From positions 1 to 6,725 of the forward strand of contig JBBSDV010000163.1 in assembly GCA_038240335.1 (NCBI GenBank): 6,725 nucleotides of DNA. The letters are read 5' to 3'. How positions within the stretch are numbered: the first letter of the stretch is position 1; each line of letters opens with the position of its first letter. The DNA is from JBBSDV01 sp038240335 (lineage in GTDB: Bacteria > Chloroflexota > Dehalococcoidia > DSTF01 > JACRBR01). The notes under the pieces are model-generated. The model had not been told where the DNA came from. It did no database searches and saw only the letters and a program-made list of their open reading frames with translations. The position numbers were made by a program, and so were the translations under genes. Shown in pieces: positions 1-5,570 of the stretch.

Positions 1-375
1 CAGATGACGATGCAGGAGCTGTCGCTCTGCACCGAGTACGAGCTGCCGATCAAGTTTGCGATCATCAACAACAACTATCTCGGCATGGTTCGCCAGTGGC
101 AGGACGAGTTCTATGCCGGCAACAAGCAGTCGGTGCGCATGTTTCAGCCGGACTTCGTGAAGCTCGCGGAGGCGATGGGCATTACCGGCATTCGCGTCAG
201 CGACAAGTCGATGGTCGAGTCGTCGATCGAAGCCGCGCTGCGGCACCCGGGCGCGGTGCTGATCGACTTCCAGGTGGAAGAAGCCGAGAATGTCTATCCG
301 ATGATGCCGCCCGGTGTCAGCCTTTCGGACACGATCGACCAGCCGAAGATCGAGCAGCGGGAGTACGCGCGATGA
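1..375 (+). CDS. ilvB: Acetolactate synthase large subunit, C-terminal part (5' truncated by window edge)
   Basis: This is the C-terminal ~124 residues of the catalytic subunit of acetolactate synthase. The cytoplasmic enzyme uses thiamine diphosphate to condense two pyruvates to acetolactate, or pyruvate and 2-oxobutyrate to acetohydroxybutyrate, the first common step of valine, leucine and isoleucine synthesis. The visible part begins inside the pyrimidine/ThDP-binding C-terminal domain. It contains the typical stretch INNNYLGMVRQWQ, in which the NNN belongs to the ThDP motif, followed by the conserved EEAENVYPMMPPG segment near the end. The reading frame is open from base 1, so the real start lies upstream; the ATG at 4 is internal. 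Its TGA overlaps the ilvN start (ATGA at 372-375), which implies translational coupling with the regulatory subunit. Identification is secure from sequence recognition and from the following ilvN. Confidence 0.96.
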   Translation, partial: QMTMQELSLCTEYELPIKFAIINNNYLGMVRQWQDEFYAGNKQSVRMFQPDFVKLAEAMGITGIRVSDKSMVESSIEAALRHPGAVLIDFQVEEAENVYPMMPPGVSLSDTIDQPKIEQREYAR

Positions 376-947
376 GTGGACGACTGCACACGATCGTGGC
401 GCTGGTCGAGAACCGGCCGGGCGTCCTCAACAAGATCGCCAGCAAGTGGCGCCAGCGGAGCTTCAACATCGAAAGCCTGACGGTCGGCCACAGCGAGATC
501 CCCGGCCTGTCCCGGATGACCTTCACCGTCGACGGTCAGGGCAACGACATCGAGCAGGTGACGAAACAGCTGTACAAGGTGATCGAGGTCGTGAAGATCA
601 CCGACGTCACCGAGGACCAGGTCGTCGCCCGTGAGCTGGCGCTGATCAAGATCGCGACGACGAAAGAAACCCGCAGCGCGATCATCGAGATCGTCGACGT
701 CTTCCGGGCCAAGATCGTCGACGTCGGCACCGATTCGGTCGTCATCGAAGCGACGGGCACCGAGGACAAGATCGACGCCCTCGTCGGCATGTTGCTGCCG
801 TACGGGCTCAAGGAGCTGGTGCGCACCGGCCGCGTTGCCACGGTGCGCGGCGGCACCGCGGGCATGCCGGCCGCGGCGCAGAATGGCGTCTACCACCGCT
901 ACCGCTCCGCCGGCGAAGGCAAGCCGAAGGTCGGGAGCTTGATCTAG
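372..947 (+). CDS. ilvN: Acetolactate synthase small (regulatory) subunit
   Basis: The 191-residue regulatory subunit binds IlvB, stimulates it and confers valine feedback inhibition. An N-terminal ACT domain covers about residues 4-78, with the characteristic HTIVALVENRPGVLNKIA and the FNIESLTVG strand. The ALS small-subunit C-terminal domain follows (about 85-160, including RELALIKI and the VVIEATGTEDKI segment). The start at 372 is supported by the ATGA overlap with ilvB and by GGGAG at 359-363, 8 bases upstream. The E. coli homologues end near the equivalent of VRGG (residues 158-161); here about 30 more residues follow, rich in Gly/Ala/Lys. That tail-coding DNA also carries the ribosome binding site of the next gene. 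The family is certain. The choice of ilvN rather than ilvH as symbol is convention. Confidence 0.96.
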   Translation: MSGRLHTIVALVENRPGVLNKIASKWRQRSFNIESLTVGHSEIPGLSRMTFTVDGQGNDIEQVTKQLYKVIEVVKITDVTEDQVVARELALIKIATTKETRSAIIEIVDVFRAKIVDVGTDSVVIEATGTEDKIDALVGMLLPYGLKELVRTGRVATVRGGTAGMPAAAQNGVYHRYRSAGEGKPKVGSLI

Positions 948-1976
948 ATGTCGATCAAAAGTTTGATGGCGGATGCCCTTCCGCTGAACCGGAAGGAAAA
1001 GTTCTATACAGGTACCGTGTTCCCGGCGATTGTGTGCGCTGACAACTTCGCGCACTTCAATCTGTTCGCCAAATTGTTACCAGGCAGTCCCAGTTTCACG
1101 ATCGATCCTCGTCCGCTGACGACTAACATTCAGTTCTTCACGGAGTACAGTCCCTTGCATTCCTTCGTCGGCGCTTCAAAGGCGCGGATGTTGGAGATAC
1201 CCGCGTCGAACGAAACTCCGGACGTTGCGATCATCATCGATGGTCAGCCTGACCGTGTCCTAATCGTCTTGGAAGCGAAAGTCTTTGACGCAGCGAACGC
1301 CGCGGAACTCAACACCCAATTGCGGAAGCAGGAGCCGTTTATCGAATGCGTCCGCAAGAGCGTTGGAGTCAAACGCGTTTTTCACGCGGCGCTCATCCCA
1401 GAAGGTTTGCGGAGTGGCCATCGAGGGTTCGAGTATCCGGTCGTAACTTGGGACGCACTCCACGGTGCGTACGCAGCCGTTGTTCCAGACAACTACTTTT
1501 TGCACGTGCTAGGGTTCGCTCTCGAGGGATTCGAGAGTCTACGGTCCACATCGAACCAGAACCGCGGTGCTAACGCCGATGGCATGCTTTCCGGCGCGTT
1601 AATCGAACAACGCTATAAATCCGGATCCTTCGATTTCCTGTCGATGGGGCGCTCGGGTGGACTCTACGGTCCCATGCTCAGGGGCGATATTGAGACGGGA
1701 GCCTGGCGCAGCCGACTGTACGAGGTCCGCAAGGGCAGCGAGGTGCTGAAAAACTGGTTCAGCGTCGCCGAGTTCGTGGCACTGCTCGCCCGGTCAGGGG
1801 TCGTCGTTGGGACCAACCAGATTGGCGACGAAGAGCAAAATGCTAGGTGCGGAGATCCTGCGACAACACCAGAAGGGTGTTCTTTGGTACAAGATGGTTG
1901 GACGGAGTCAAGGTCGGTTTGGTGCGGCGTTTGCGGAAGACGTGAACAAGGGCCTTTGGAAAACGCACAACTATGA
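948..1976 (+). CDS. PD-(D/E)XK nuclease-like protein with C-terminal repeat domain; 3' part out of frame
   Basis: I do not recognise the exact family. The ORF is 342 codons and starts directly after the ilvN stop, with GGGAG at 933-937 placed 10 bases upstream. The N-terminal region has a conserved-looking NRKEKFYTGTVFP (14-26). It then has a PD-(D/E)XK-type layout: E66, P91-D92 at the start of a strand (PDVAIII), E109-A-K111 at the end of the next strand (VLIVLEAKVF), then Q124/Q128 in the following helix. D92, E109 and K111 would be the metal and catalytic residues of a restriction-like nuclease. Residues about 226-284 form a domain (GRSGG..., GAWRSRLYEV, NWFSVAEF) that recurs in the +1 frame just downstream. 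Residues after about 298 look like out-of-frame translation of that second copy, so this C-terminus is probably not native. Codons such as TTA, AAA and GTT make it A/T-richer than the ilv genes, suggesting acquisition. A nuclease or defence role is inference; 1:1 homologues were not checked. Confidence 0.72.
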   Translation: MSIKSLMADALPLNRKEKFYTGTVFPAIVCADNFAHFNLFAKLLPGSPSFTIDPRPLTTNIQFFTEYSPLHSFVGASKARMLEIPASNETPDVAIIIDGQPDRVLIVLEAKVFDAANAAELNTQLRKQEPFIECVRKSVGVKRVFHAALIPEGLRSGHRGFEYPVVTWDALHGAYAAVVPDNYFLHVLGFALEGFESLRSTSNQNRGANADGMLSGALIEQRYKSGSFDFLSMGRSGGLYGPMLRGDIETGAWRSRLYEVRKGSEVLKNWFSVAEFVALLARSGVVVGTNQIGDEEQNARCGDPATTPEGCSLVQDGWTESRSVWCGVCGRREQGPLENAQL

Positions 1977-2052
1977 AGTGAGTACGAGCGACGAACCCGC
2001 GAACACAAACTGGTTCACAGTTCGAGATTTCGCTGAAGCCGTCGAACGCAGA
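1623..2052 (+). repeat. Two diverged tandem copies of a ~57-residue domain, in different frames
   Basis: Copy 1 is translated from about 1623 to 1799 (frame of the gene at 948); copy 2 from about 1873 to 2052 (+1 frame). Shared positions are GRS-x-G-x-x-G, then D(I/V)xxGxW, four residues, YEV, an 8-9 residue hydrophilic turn, NWF(S/T)V, two residues, F. This is protein-level similarity; the DNA is well diverged, so it is an old domain duplication and not a recent copy. The Gly/Trp/Tyr pattern suggests a compact beta-rich module. No function is assigned. Confidence 0.75.
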
Positions 2053-2055
2053 TAA
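1840..2055 (+). pseudogene. Detached C-terminal repeat domain of the nuclease-like gene (+1 frame)
   Basis: This frame encodes about 71 residues from ATG 1840 to TAA 2053-2055, overlapping the 3' end of the preceding ORF. Residues read from 1873 onward repeat the preceding domain: GRSQG...G, D-V-x-x-G-x-W, YEV, then NWFTVRDF, matching GRSGG...G, D-I-x-x-G-x-W, YEV, NWFSVAEF in the upstream frame. The simplest explanation is that it is the true C-terminus of one protein of about 368 residues, cut off by a one-base insertion. The A-run 1837-1840 is a likely site: with three A's the frame reads GAG CAA ATG CTA GGT and joins both repeats. A separately translated small protein from ATG 1840 (weak GAAGAG just upstream) cannot be excluded. 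The TAA overlaps AAGGA (2054-2058), the ribosome binding site of ilvC. Confidence 0.62.
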
Positions 2056-2068
2056 GGACAGATAACGA

Positions 2069-3067
2069 ATGCCACAGATGTATTACGACAAGGATGCCGA
2101 CCTCGGCCTGTTGAAGGGCAAGACGATCGGCGTCGTCGGCTTCGGGAGCCAGGGGCATGCGCACGCGATGAACCTCAAGGACAGCGGCTGCGACGTGATC
2201 GTCGGCCTCTATCCCGGCTCGAAGTCGTGGGCGGCATGCGAAGCCGCCGGGCTGCGTGTCGGCAACGTGCGCGAGGTGGCCGAACAATCGGACATCGTGA
2301 TGATCCTCGTGCCGGATCAGGTCGCGAAAGAGGTCTACTACACGCAGATCGCCGACGGCCTGAAGCCCGGCAACATGGTGATGTGGGCGCACGGATTCAA
2401 CGTCCATTACGACCAGGTGCAGGCGCCGGACGACGTCGACGTGACGATGGTGGCGCCGAAGGGACCAGGGCATCTCGTCCGCCGCGTCTACGCTGAAGGC
2501 GGCGGCGTGCCGGCGCTCTTCGCCGTCCACCAGAACGCCAGCGAGCAGGCGCGACAGATCGCGCTTGCCTACGCGAAGGGCATCGGCGCCACGCGCAGCG
2601 GCGTCCTCGAGACGACCTTCAAGGAGGAGACCGAGACCGATCTCTTCGGCGAGCAGTCGGTGCTGTGCGGAGGCACGACGGCGCTCGTCAAGGCGGCGTT
2701 CGAGACGCTCGTCGAGGCGGGCTATCAGCCGGAACTGGCCTACTTCGAGTGCATGCACGAACTGAAGCTGATCGTCGACCTGATGTACGAGGGCGGCATG
2801 GGCTACATGCGCTACTCGATCAGCGACACTGCGGAGTACGGCGACTACTCGCGGGGGCCCGTCGTCATCGACAAGCACGTGAAGGCAAATATGCGGAAGG
2901 TGCTCGATCAGATCCAGGACGGCACCTTCGCCAAGGAATGGATCCTGGAAAACCAGGCCGGGCGGCCGAGCTTCAACGCGATGCGGCGAATGAACGCCGA
3001 GCACCCAATCGAGCAGGTGGGCGCGGAGCTGCGCGGCATGATGCAGTGGCTGAAGAAGAGCCGGTAA
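2069..3067 (+). CDS. ilvC: Ketol-acid reductoisomerase (NADP+), class I
   Basis: This 332-residue enzyme isomerises and reduces 2-acetolactate or acetohydroxybutyrate with NADPH and Mg2+, the second step of valine/isoleucine synthesis. The N-terminal Rossmann domain shows GFGSQGHA (24-31) and the cofactor-specificity loop GLYPGSKSW (46-54). H108 in WAHGFN is the conserved active-site histidine. The knotted C-terminal domain has metal ligands D191 and E195 (ETDLFGEQ), E227 and E231 (FECMHE) and substrate-contacting S252. Length is that of the short class I form. ATG 2069 is preceded by AAGGA at 2054-2058 with 10-base spacing; the upstream gene's TAA overlaps that site and the intergenic gap is 13 bases. 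Ancestrally ilvC would be expected next to ilvN; here the nuclease-like gene separates them. One detail: position 48, often Arg in NADPH-preferring members, is Tyr. Confidence 0.97.
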   Translation: MPQMYYDKDADLGLLKGKTIGVVGFGSQGHAHAMNLKDSGCDVIVGLYPGSKSWAACEAAGLRVGNVREVAEQSDIVMILVPDQVAKEVYYTQIADGLKPGNMVMWAHGFNVHYDQVQAPDDVDVTMVAPKGPGHLVRRVYAEGGGVPALFAVHQNASEQARQIALAYAKGIGATRSGVLETTFKEETETDLFGEQSVLCGGTTALVKAAFETLVEAGYQPELAYFECMHELKLIVDLMYEGGMGYMRYSISDTAEYGDYSRGPVVIDKHVKANMRKVLDQIQDGTFAKEWILENQAGRPSFNAMRRMNAEHPIEQVGAELRGMMQWLKKSR

Positions 3068-3103
3068 CCGGATGAAGCACGCCGCGCGATCGACGAGCGA
3101 ACA

Positions 3104-3502
3104 ATGGCGAACACGATGATGGGCGGCCGCGCCCCCGTGATCGCGACGGTGCTCGTGCTTGTGACGATGCTGCTTGCCGCGGCGTGCGGTGGCAGCGGCG
3201 GAGGCGATCCGTCGGTGAAGAACGAAGGCGCGGCGGCGGTTGCGGTCGCGCAGTACTTCAGGCAGGAGGCGGCGGGCGCGAAGCTGCCGGAGGGCGTCAA
3301 TGTCTCGCCCAGCGGCACAGGCACGATCAAGCCGCTCGACAAGCAATCGACGAGCGCGCGGGTCTGTGTCGAGTACATCTACACGGCGCTCGATACGACG
3401 CCGGCGGTCGTTCGCACACGCGTGTACGTGGCGAGCCTCGTCAAGGGCGCATGGAGCATCGAAGCGGTGAAACCGGATGGAACGTGCGCCGATGTCGCTT
3501 GA
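3104..3502 (+). CDS. Small predicted lipoprotein of unknown function
   Basis: The 132-residue protein has R9 followed by a hydrophobic stretch (about 11-27) ending LLAAAC at C28. This resembles a signal peptidase II lipobox, although Ala rather than Leu/Val/Ile occupies the -3 position, and it is followed by a Gly/Ser-rich linker. The mature part (about 90 residues) begins with a helix-like segment (GAAAVAVAQYFRQ). It continues with alternating strands (ARVCVEYIYTAL, RTRVYVASLVKGAWSIEAV) and has two Cys (in RVCVEY and DGTCAD) that could form a disulfide outside the cytoplasm. This resembles NTF2-like or small beta-sheet lipoproteins, but I cannot name a family. It starts 36 bases after ilvC with no terminator between, so it is probably co-transcribed with it. 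No strong Shine-Dalgarno is visible, and the Met codons at 3116 and 3119 are alternative starts. A link to amino acid synthesis is unproven. Confidence 0.68.
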   Translation: MANTMMGGRAPVIATVLVLVTMLLAAACGGSGGGDPSVKNEGAAAVAVAQYFRQEAAGAKLPEGVNVSPSGTGTIKPLDKQSTSARVCVEYIYTALDTTPAVVRTRVYVASLVKGAWSIEAVKPDGTCADVA

Positions 3503-3554
3503 TCCGGGCCACGCGATGCGATGCAGCTCCGAGGAAAGCGCTGAGAACGACGTG

Positions 3555-3629
3555 ATGTTCGAATTTATCTCCATGCACCGTGTTGCGCCATACGGCAACC
3601 TCACACTTCGCCGGCCCTCGACCGTGTAA
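3555..3629 (+). CDS. Putative leader peptide upstream of leuA (attenuator uORF)
   Basis: A short ORF ends YGNLTLRRPSTV and stops at TAA 3627-3629. It carries two Leu codons (CTC, CTT) followed by Arg-Arg-Pro just before the stop. The stop lies inside the loop of the GC-rich hairpin 3613-3644, so a ribosome at its end would cover the 5' arm of the stem. That geometry is what translation-coupled attenuation of leucine genes needs. The start is uncertain: ATG 3555 (24 residues), ATG 3573 (18 residues), GTG 3552 or ATG 3516 are all in frame, and GAGGAAAG at 3531-3538 is rather far from 3555. Only two Leu codons is a weak signal compared with classic enterobacterial leu leaders. It may be a chance ORF. 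Confidence 0.4.
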   Translation: MFEFISMHRVAPYGNLTLRRPSTV

Positions 3630-3644
3630 CGCGGTCGGAGGGCC
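3613..3644 (+). promoter_or_regulatory. GC-rich hairpin in the leuA leader (candidate attenuator)
   Basis: The arms GGCCCTCGACCG (3613-3624) and CGGTCGGAGGGCC (3632-3644) pair over 12 base pairs with one bulged G (3637) and a 7-base loop TGTAACG. The loop contains the TAA of the short ORF above. There is no T-run after the stem (TGTCGTGCC follows), so it is not a canonical intrinsic terminator. It could be a weak terminator or attenuator, a pause hairpin, or the 3' end of the ilv transcript. The structure itself is clear; its role is inferred from its place between the lipoprotein gene and leuA. Confidence 0.6.
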
Positions 3645-3666
3645 TGTCGTGCCGGATGAGCGAGAA

Positions 3667-3684
3667 GGATCGCCGCGGCGATCC
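3667..3684. promoter_or_regulatory. Perfect 18-base palindrome just before the leuA ribosome binding site
   Basis: GGATCGCCGCGGCGATCC is identical to its reverse complement. It ends 9 bases before GGAGA (3694-3698), the leuA Shine-Dalgarno. As RNA it could form a 7-bp stem with a CGCG loop; as DNA it could be a dimeric repressor site. Either would sit well for control of leuA. It may also be coincidence in GC-rich DNA. Confidence 0.4.
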
Positions 3685-3707
3685 GCCTGACATGGAGAGA
3701 CAACATC

Positions 3708-5246
3708 ATGGACAAGGTACTGATCTTCGATACGACGCTGCGCGACGGCGAGCAGTCGCCTGGTGTCGCCCTCACCACCGCGGACAAGATCGAGATCGCG
3801 CGGCAGCTCGAGCGTCTGGGCGTCGACATCATCGAGGCCGGCTTCCCGAAGACATCGCCCGGCGATTTCGAGGCGGTTCAAACGATCGCGCGCAGCGTCC
3901 GCGGCTCGCAGATCGCCGGCCTCGCGCACGCGAATGCCGAGGCCGTCGACGCCTGCTGGGAAGCCGTCAAGGTGGGAGCGCAGCCGCGCATCCACGTCTT
4001 CCTGTCGAGCAGCGACATCCACATCATGCACCAGCTGGCGAAGGACAAGGACACCGTGCTAGAGATGGCGCGGACGATGGTGGCGCGGGCGGCGGGATAC
4101 TGCAGCGACGTGGAATTCAGCCCGATGGATGCCACCCGCAGCGAGCGCGAGTACGTTTACACGATGCTCGAGCAGTGCATCTCCGCTGGCGCGACGACGG
4201 TGAATATTCCCGACACGGTGGGATACACGGTGCCGGAGGAGTTCGAGCAGTTCATCCGCGACATCCTCGAGAATGTGTCGAATATCGGCAAGGCGCGCAT
4301 CTCCGTGCACTGCCACAACGACCTCGGCCTCGCCGTCGCGAACTCGCTGGCGGGCGTACGTGCGGGCGCGCGGCAAATCGAGACCTGCATCAACGGCATC
4401 GGCGAGCGCGCCGGCAATGCGGCGCTCGAGGAAGTGGCGATGACGCTGAAGACGCGGCGCGACTTCTACGGCGTCGAGACGAGCATCAACACGCCGGAGC
4501 TGTACAAGACGAGCCGCATGGTCTCGAACCTGACGGGCATGAGCCTGCAGCCGAACAAGGCGATCGTCGGAGCGAACTCGTTCCGCCATCAGTCGGGCAT
4601 TCACCAGGACGGCATGCTCAAGATGCGCTCGACATACGAGATCATGGATCCGCAGGACATCGGTTGGCCGACGGACTCATCGAGCATCGTGCTGGGCAAG
4701 GTGTCTGGCCGCCACGGCTTCAAGTCGCGCATCGAGGAGCTGGGCTACGAGCTGACCGAAGAGGAGCTCTCGCGCGCCTTCATGGCGTTCAAGGATCTGG
4801 CGGACAAAAAAGCTGAGATCGACGACCGTGACCTCGAGGCGATCGTCGCCGACAAGCTGCGGACAACGTCCGAGATCTATCGCCTCGACTTCGTGCAGGT
4901 GTCGTGCGGTGACCACGCCGCGCCGACGGCGAGCGTGCGCCTGATTGCCCCCGACGGCTCGATCCACGCCGACGCCGCGCTCGGCACTGGACCTGTGGAC
5001 GCGGTGTACCGCGCGATCAACCGCATCGTCGCCGTGCCGAACGAACTGACGGAGTTTCATGTGAAGAGCGTGACCGAGGGCATCGACGCGCAGGGGGAGG
5101 TGACGATCCGCGTGCAGTCCGGCGACCAGAGCTACGTCGGGCGCGGCGCCGATACCGACATCATCGTGGCGTCGGCGAAGGCGTACATGAACGCGCTCAA
5201 CCGCATGCTCGATGTCCACCAGCACGACGTCGAAGTGACGCGCTAG
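3708..5246 (+). CDS. leuA: 2-Isopropylmalate synthase
   Basis: This 512-residue enzyme condenses acetyl-CoA with 2-oxoisovalerate (made by the IlvBN/IlvC/IlvD route) to 2-isopropylmalate, the committed step of leucine synthesis. The N-terminal TIM-barrel has FDTTLRDGEQSPG (7-19; R12 and D13 catalytic/metal), the HCHND metal motif (H201, H203) and GERAGNAA with metal ligand N237. The segment HQSGIHQDGMLK and a helical linker follow. The C-terminal ~120 residues are the LeuA allosteric domain that binds leucine, ending with the typical SAKAYMNALNRML. Length and motifs match the long-form bacterial LeuA and not citramalate or homocitrate synthase. ATG 3708 has GGAGA at 3694-3698, 9 bases upstream. 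The gene has its own leader region and is closed by an intrinsic terminator, so it appears to be a monocistronic or leader-controlled unit; leuB, leuC and leuD are not in the window. Confidence 0.96.
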   Translation: MDKVLIFDTTLRDGEQSPGVALTTADKIEIARQLERLGVDIIEAGFPKTSPGDFEAVQTIARSVRGSQIAGLAHANAEAVDACWEAVKVGAQPRIHVFLSSSDIHIMHQLAKDKDTVLEMARTMVARAAGYCSDVEFSPMDATRSEREYVYTMLEQCISAGATTVNIPDTVGYTVPEEFEQFIRDILENVSNIGKARISVHCHNDLGLAVANSLAGVRAGARQIETCINGIGERAGNAALEEVAMTLKTRRDFYGVETSINTPELYKTSRMVSNLTGMSLQPNKAIVGANSFRHQSGIHQDGMLKMRSTYEIMDPQDIGWPTDSSSIVLGKVSGRHGFKSRIEELGYELTEEELSRAFMAFKDLADKKAEIDDRDLEAIVADKLRTTSEIYRLDFVQVSCGDHAAPTASVRLIAPDGSIHADAALGTGPVDAVYRAINRIVAVPNELTEFHVKSVTEGIDAQGEVTIRVQSGDQSYVGRGADTDIIVASAKAYMNALNRMLDVHQHDVEVTR

Positions 5247-5270
5247 CCGCTGCGCCGACTGAAGTGGAAG

Positions 5271-5306
5271 AAGGAGCGCCGCGAATCTCGCGGCGCTCTT
5301 TGTTTT
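5271..5306 (+). terminator. Intrinsic terminator after leuA
   Basis: GAGCGCCGCGA (5274-5284) pairs perfectly with TCGCGGCGCTC (5288-5298) around a 3-base loop ATC. AAG/TTT-type pairs extend the stem to about 14, and TTTGTTTT follows (5299-5306). It starts 24 bases after the leuA stop. This is a standard rho-independent terminator. It separates the leu gene from the arsenic genes, and the A-rich 5' flank could make it partly active in the other direction. Confidence 0.93.
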
Positions 5307-5525
5307 ACGGTGGCAACTGCTGGCCATCGATCGTTCGCCTGCACGCGATCGTCGAGGAACGGGCGACCGATGAGCAGAAGGAGGAGCCAATAGGGCCGTC
5401 TGATGACTACGAGTTGACTGGCAAACGAGAGCGCGAGCAAGCATGTGAGCGAACGATAGCGCTCTGTCGGCGCAGGGGGGCGCGAACTGCCGGCCGCTAG
5501 CAGTACGAGCCATTTATTATCCATC
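5307..5525. other. Intergenic stretch between leuA terminator and ars promoter, no convincing gene
   Basis: No ORF here has a recognisable product or good ribosome binding site. A forward frame opens inside leuA's terminator region. A reverse frame (start near 5545) would cover the ars promoter and the terminator and has a Leu-rich stretch, so both look spurious or decayed. The stretch carries a 9-base inverted repeat, ATCGTTCGC (5330-5338) and GCGAACGAT (5449-5457), about 110 bases apart. It also has two similar words, GGCAACTGCTGGCC (near 5312-5325) and GCGAACTGCCGGCC near 5490. It could be a decayed element or a structured RNA; I cannot decide. Confidence 0.4.
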
Positions 5526-5547
5526 AATTGGACTTGACGTACCAATT
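5526..5547. promoter_or_regulatory. Candidate ArsR operator (inverted repeat)
   Basis: AATTGG (5526-5531) and CCAATT (5542-5547) are perfect inverted arms with a 10-base spacer. The element overlaps the proposed -35 box TTGACG (5534-5539) of the gene that encodes the ArsR domain. ArsR-family repressors typically bind A/T-rich inverted repeats at or near their own -35 region. Autoregulation released by trivalent arsenic is the expected mode. The site is visible; the binding is inferred. Confidence 0.55.
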
Positions 5548-5563
5548 CTGCTTGATGTATCGT
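5534..5563 (+). promoter_or_regulatory. Candidate sigma70 promoter of arsRC
   Basis: TTGACG (5534-5539) and TATCGT (5558-5563) are separated by 18 bases. Transcription would begin about 7 bases downstream, near 5570, at or next to the ATG at 5571. No Shine-Dalgarno is present before that ATG. The mRNA may therefore be leaderless. The -10 match is moderate. Confidence 0.45.
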
Positions 5564-5570
5564 GCGCCGA

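Noticed and set aside
2050..2065. AGATAA direct repeat before ilvC as a possible target-site duplication of the inserted gene
   Set aside because: Both copies lie at the same end, only 4 bases apart, and no matching copy was found at the ilvN end, so it does not mark an insertion.
3499..3527. Possible leuA promoter (TTGATC with a -10 about 17 bases on)
   Set aside because: The -10 candidate TGCAGC is too poor to support a promoter call; leuA may be transcribed by read-through from ilv.
2015..3832. 605-codon ORF on the minus strand opposite ilvC and the lipoprotein gene
   Set aside because: It is antisense to ilvC, is rich in Arg/His/Asp as expected from reading GC-rich coding DNA backwards, and covers several genes with no recognisable domain.
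3656..4816. 386-codon + strand ORF overlapping leuA in another frame
   Set aside because: Its Arg/Gly/His-rich content is typical of an out-of-frame shadow. leuA in the overlapping frame is unambiguous, and the ATG at 3656 has a poorly spaced SD.
5264..5500. 78-codon + strand ORF after leuA
   Set aside because: It begins upstream of and reads through the leuA terminator hairpin. The composition is charged and unremarkable, with no family recognised.
5243..5545. Minus-strand ORF with a Leu-rich, membrane-like stretch
   Set aside because: It would start inside the ars promoter/operator and run through the leuA terminator into the leuA end. No ribosome binding site or recognisable family was seen, so it is treated as spurious or decayed.
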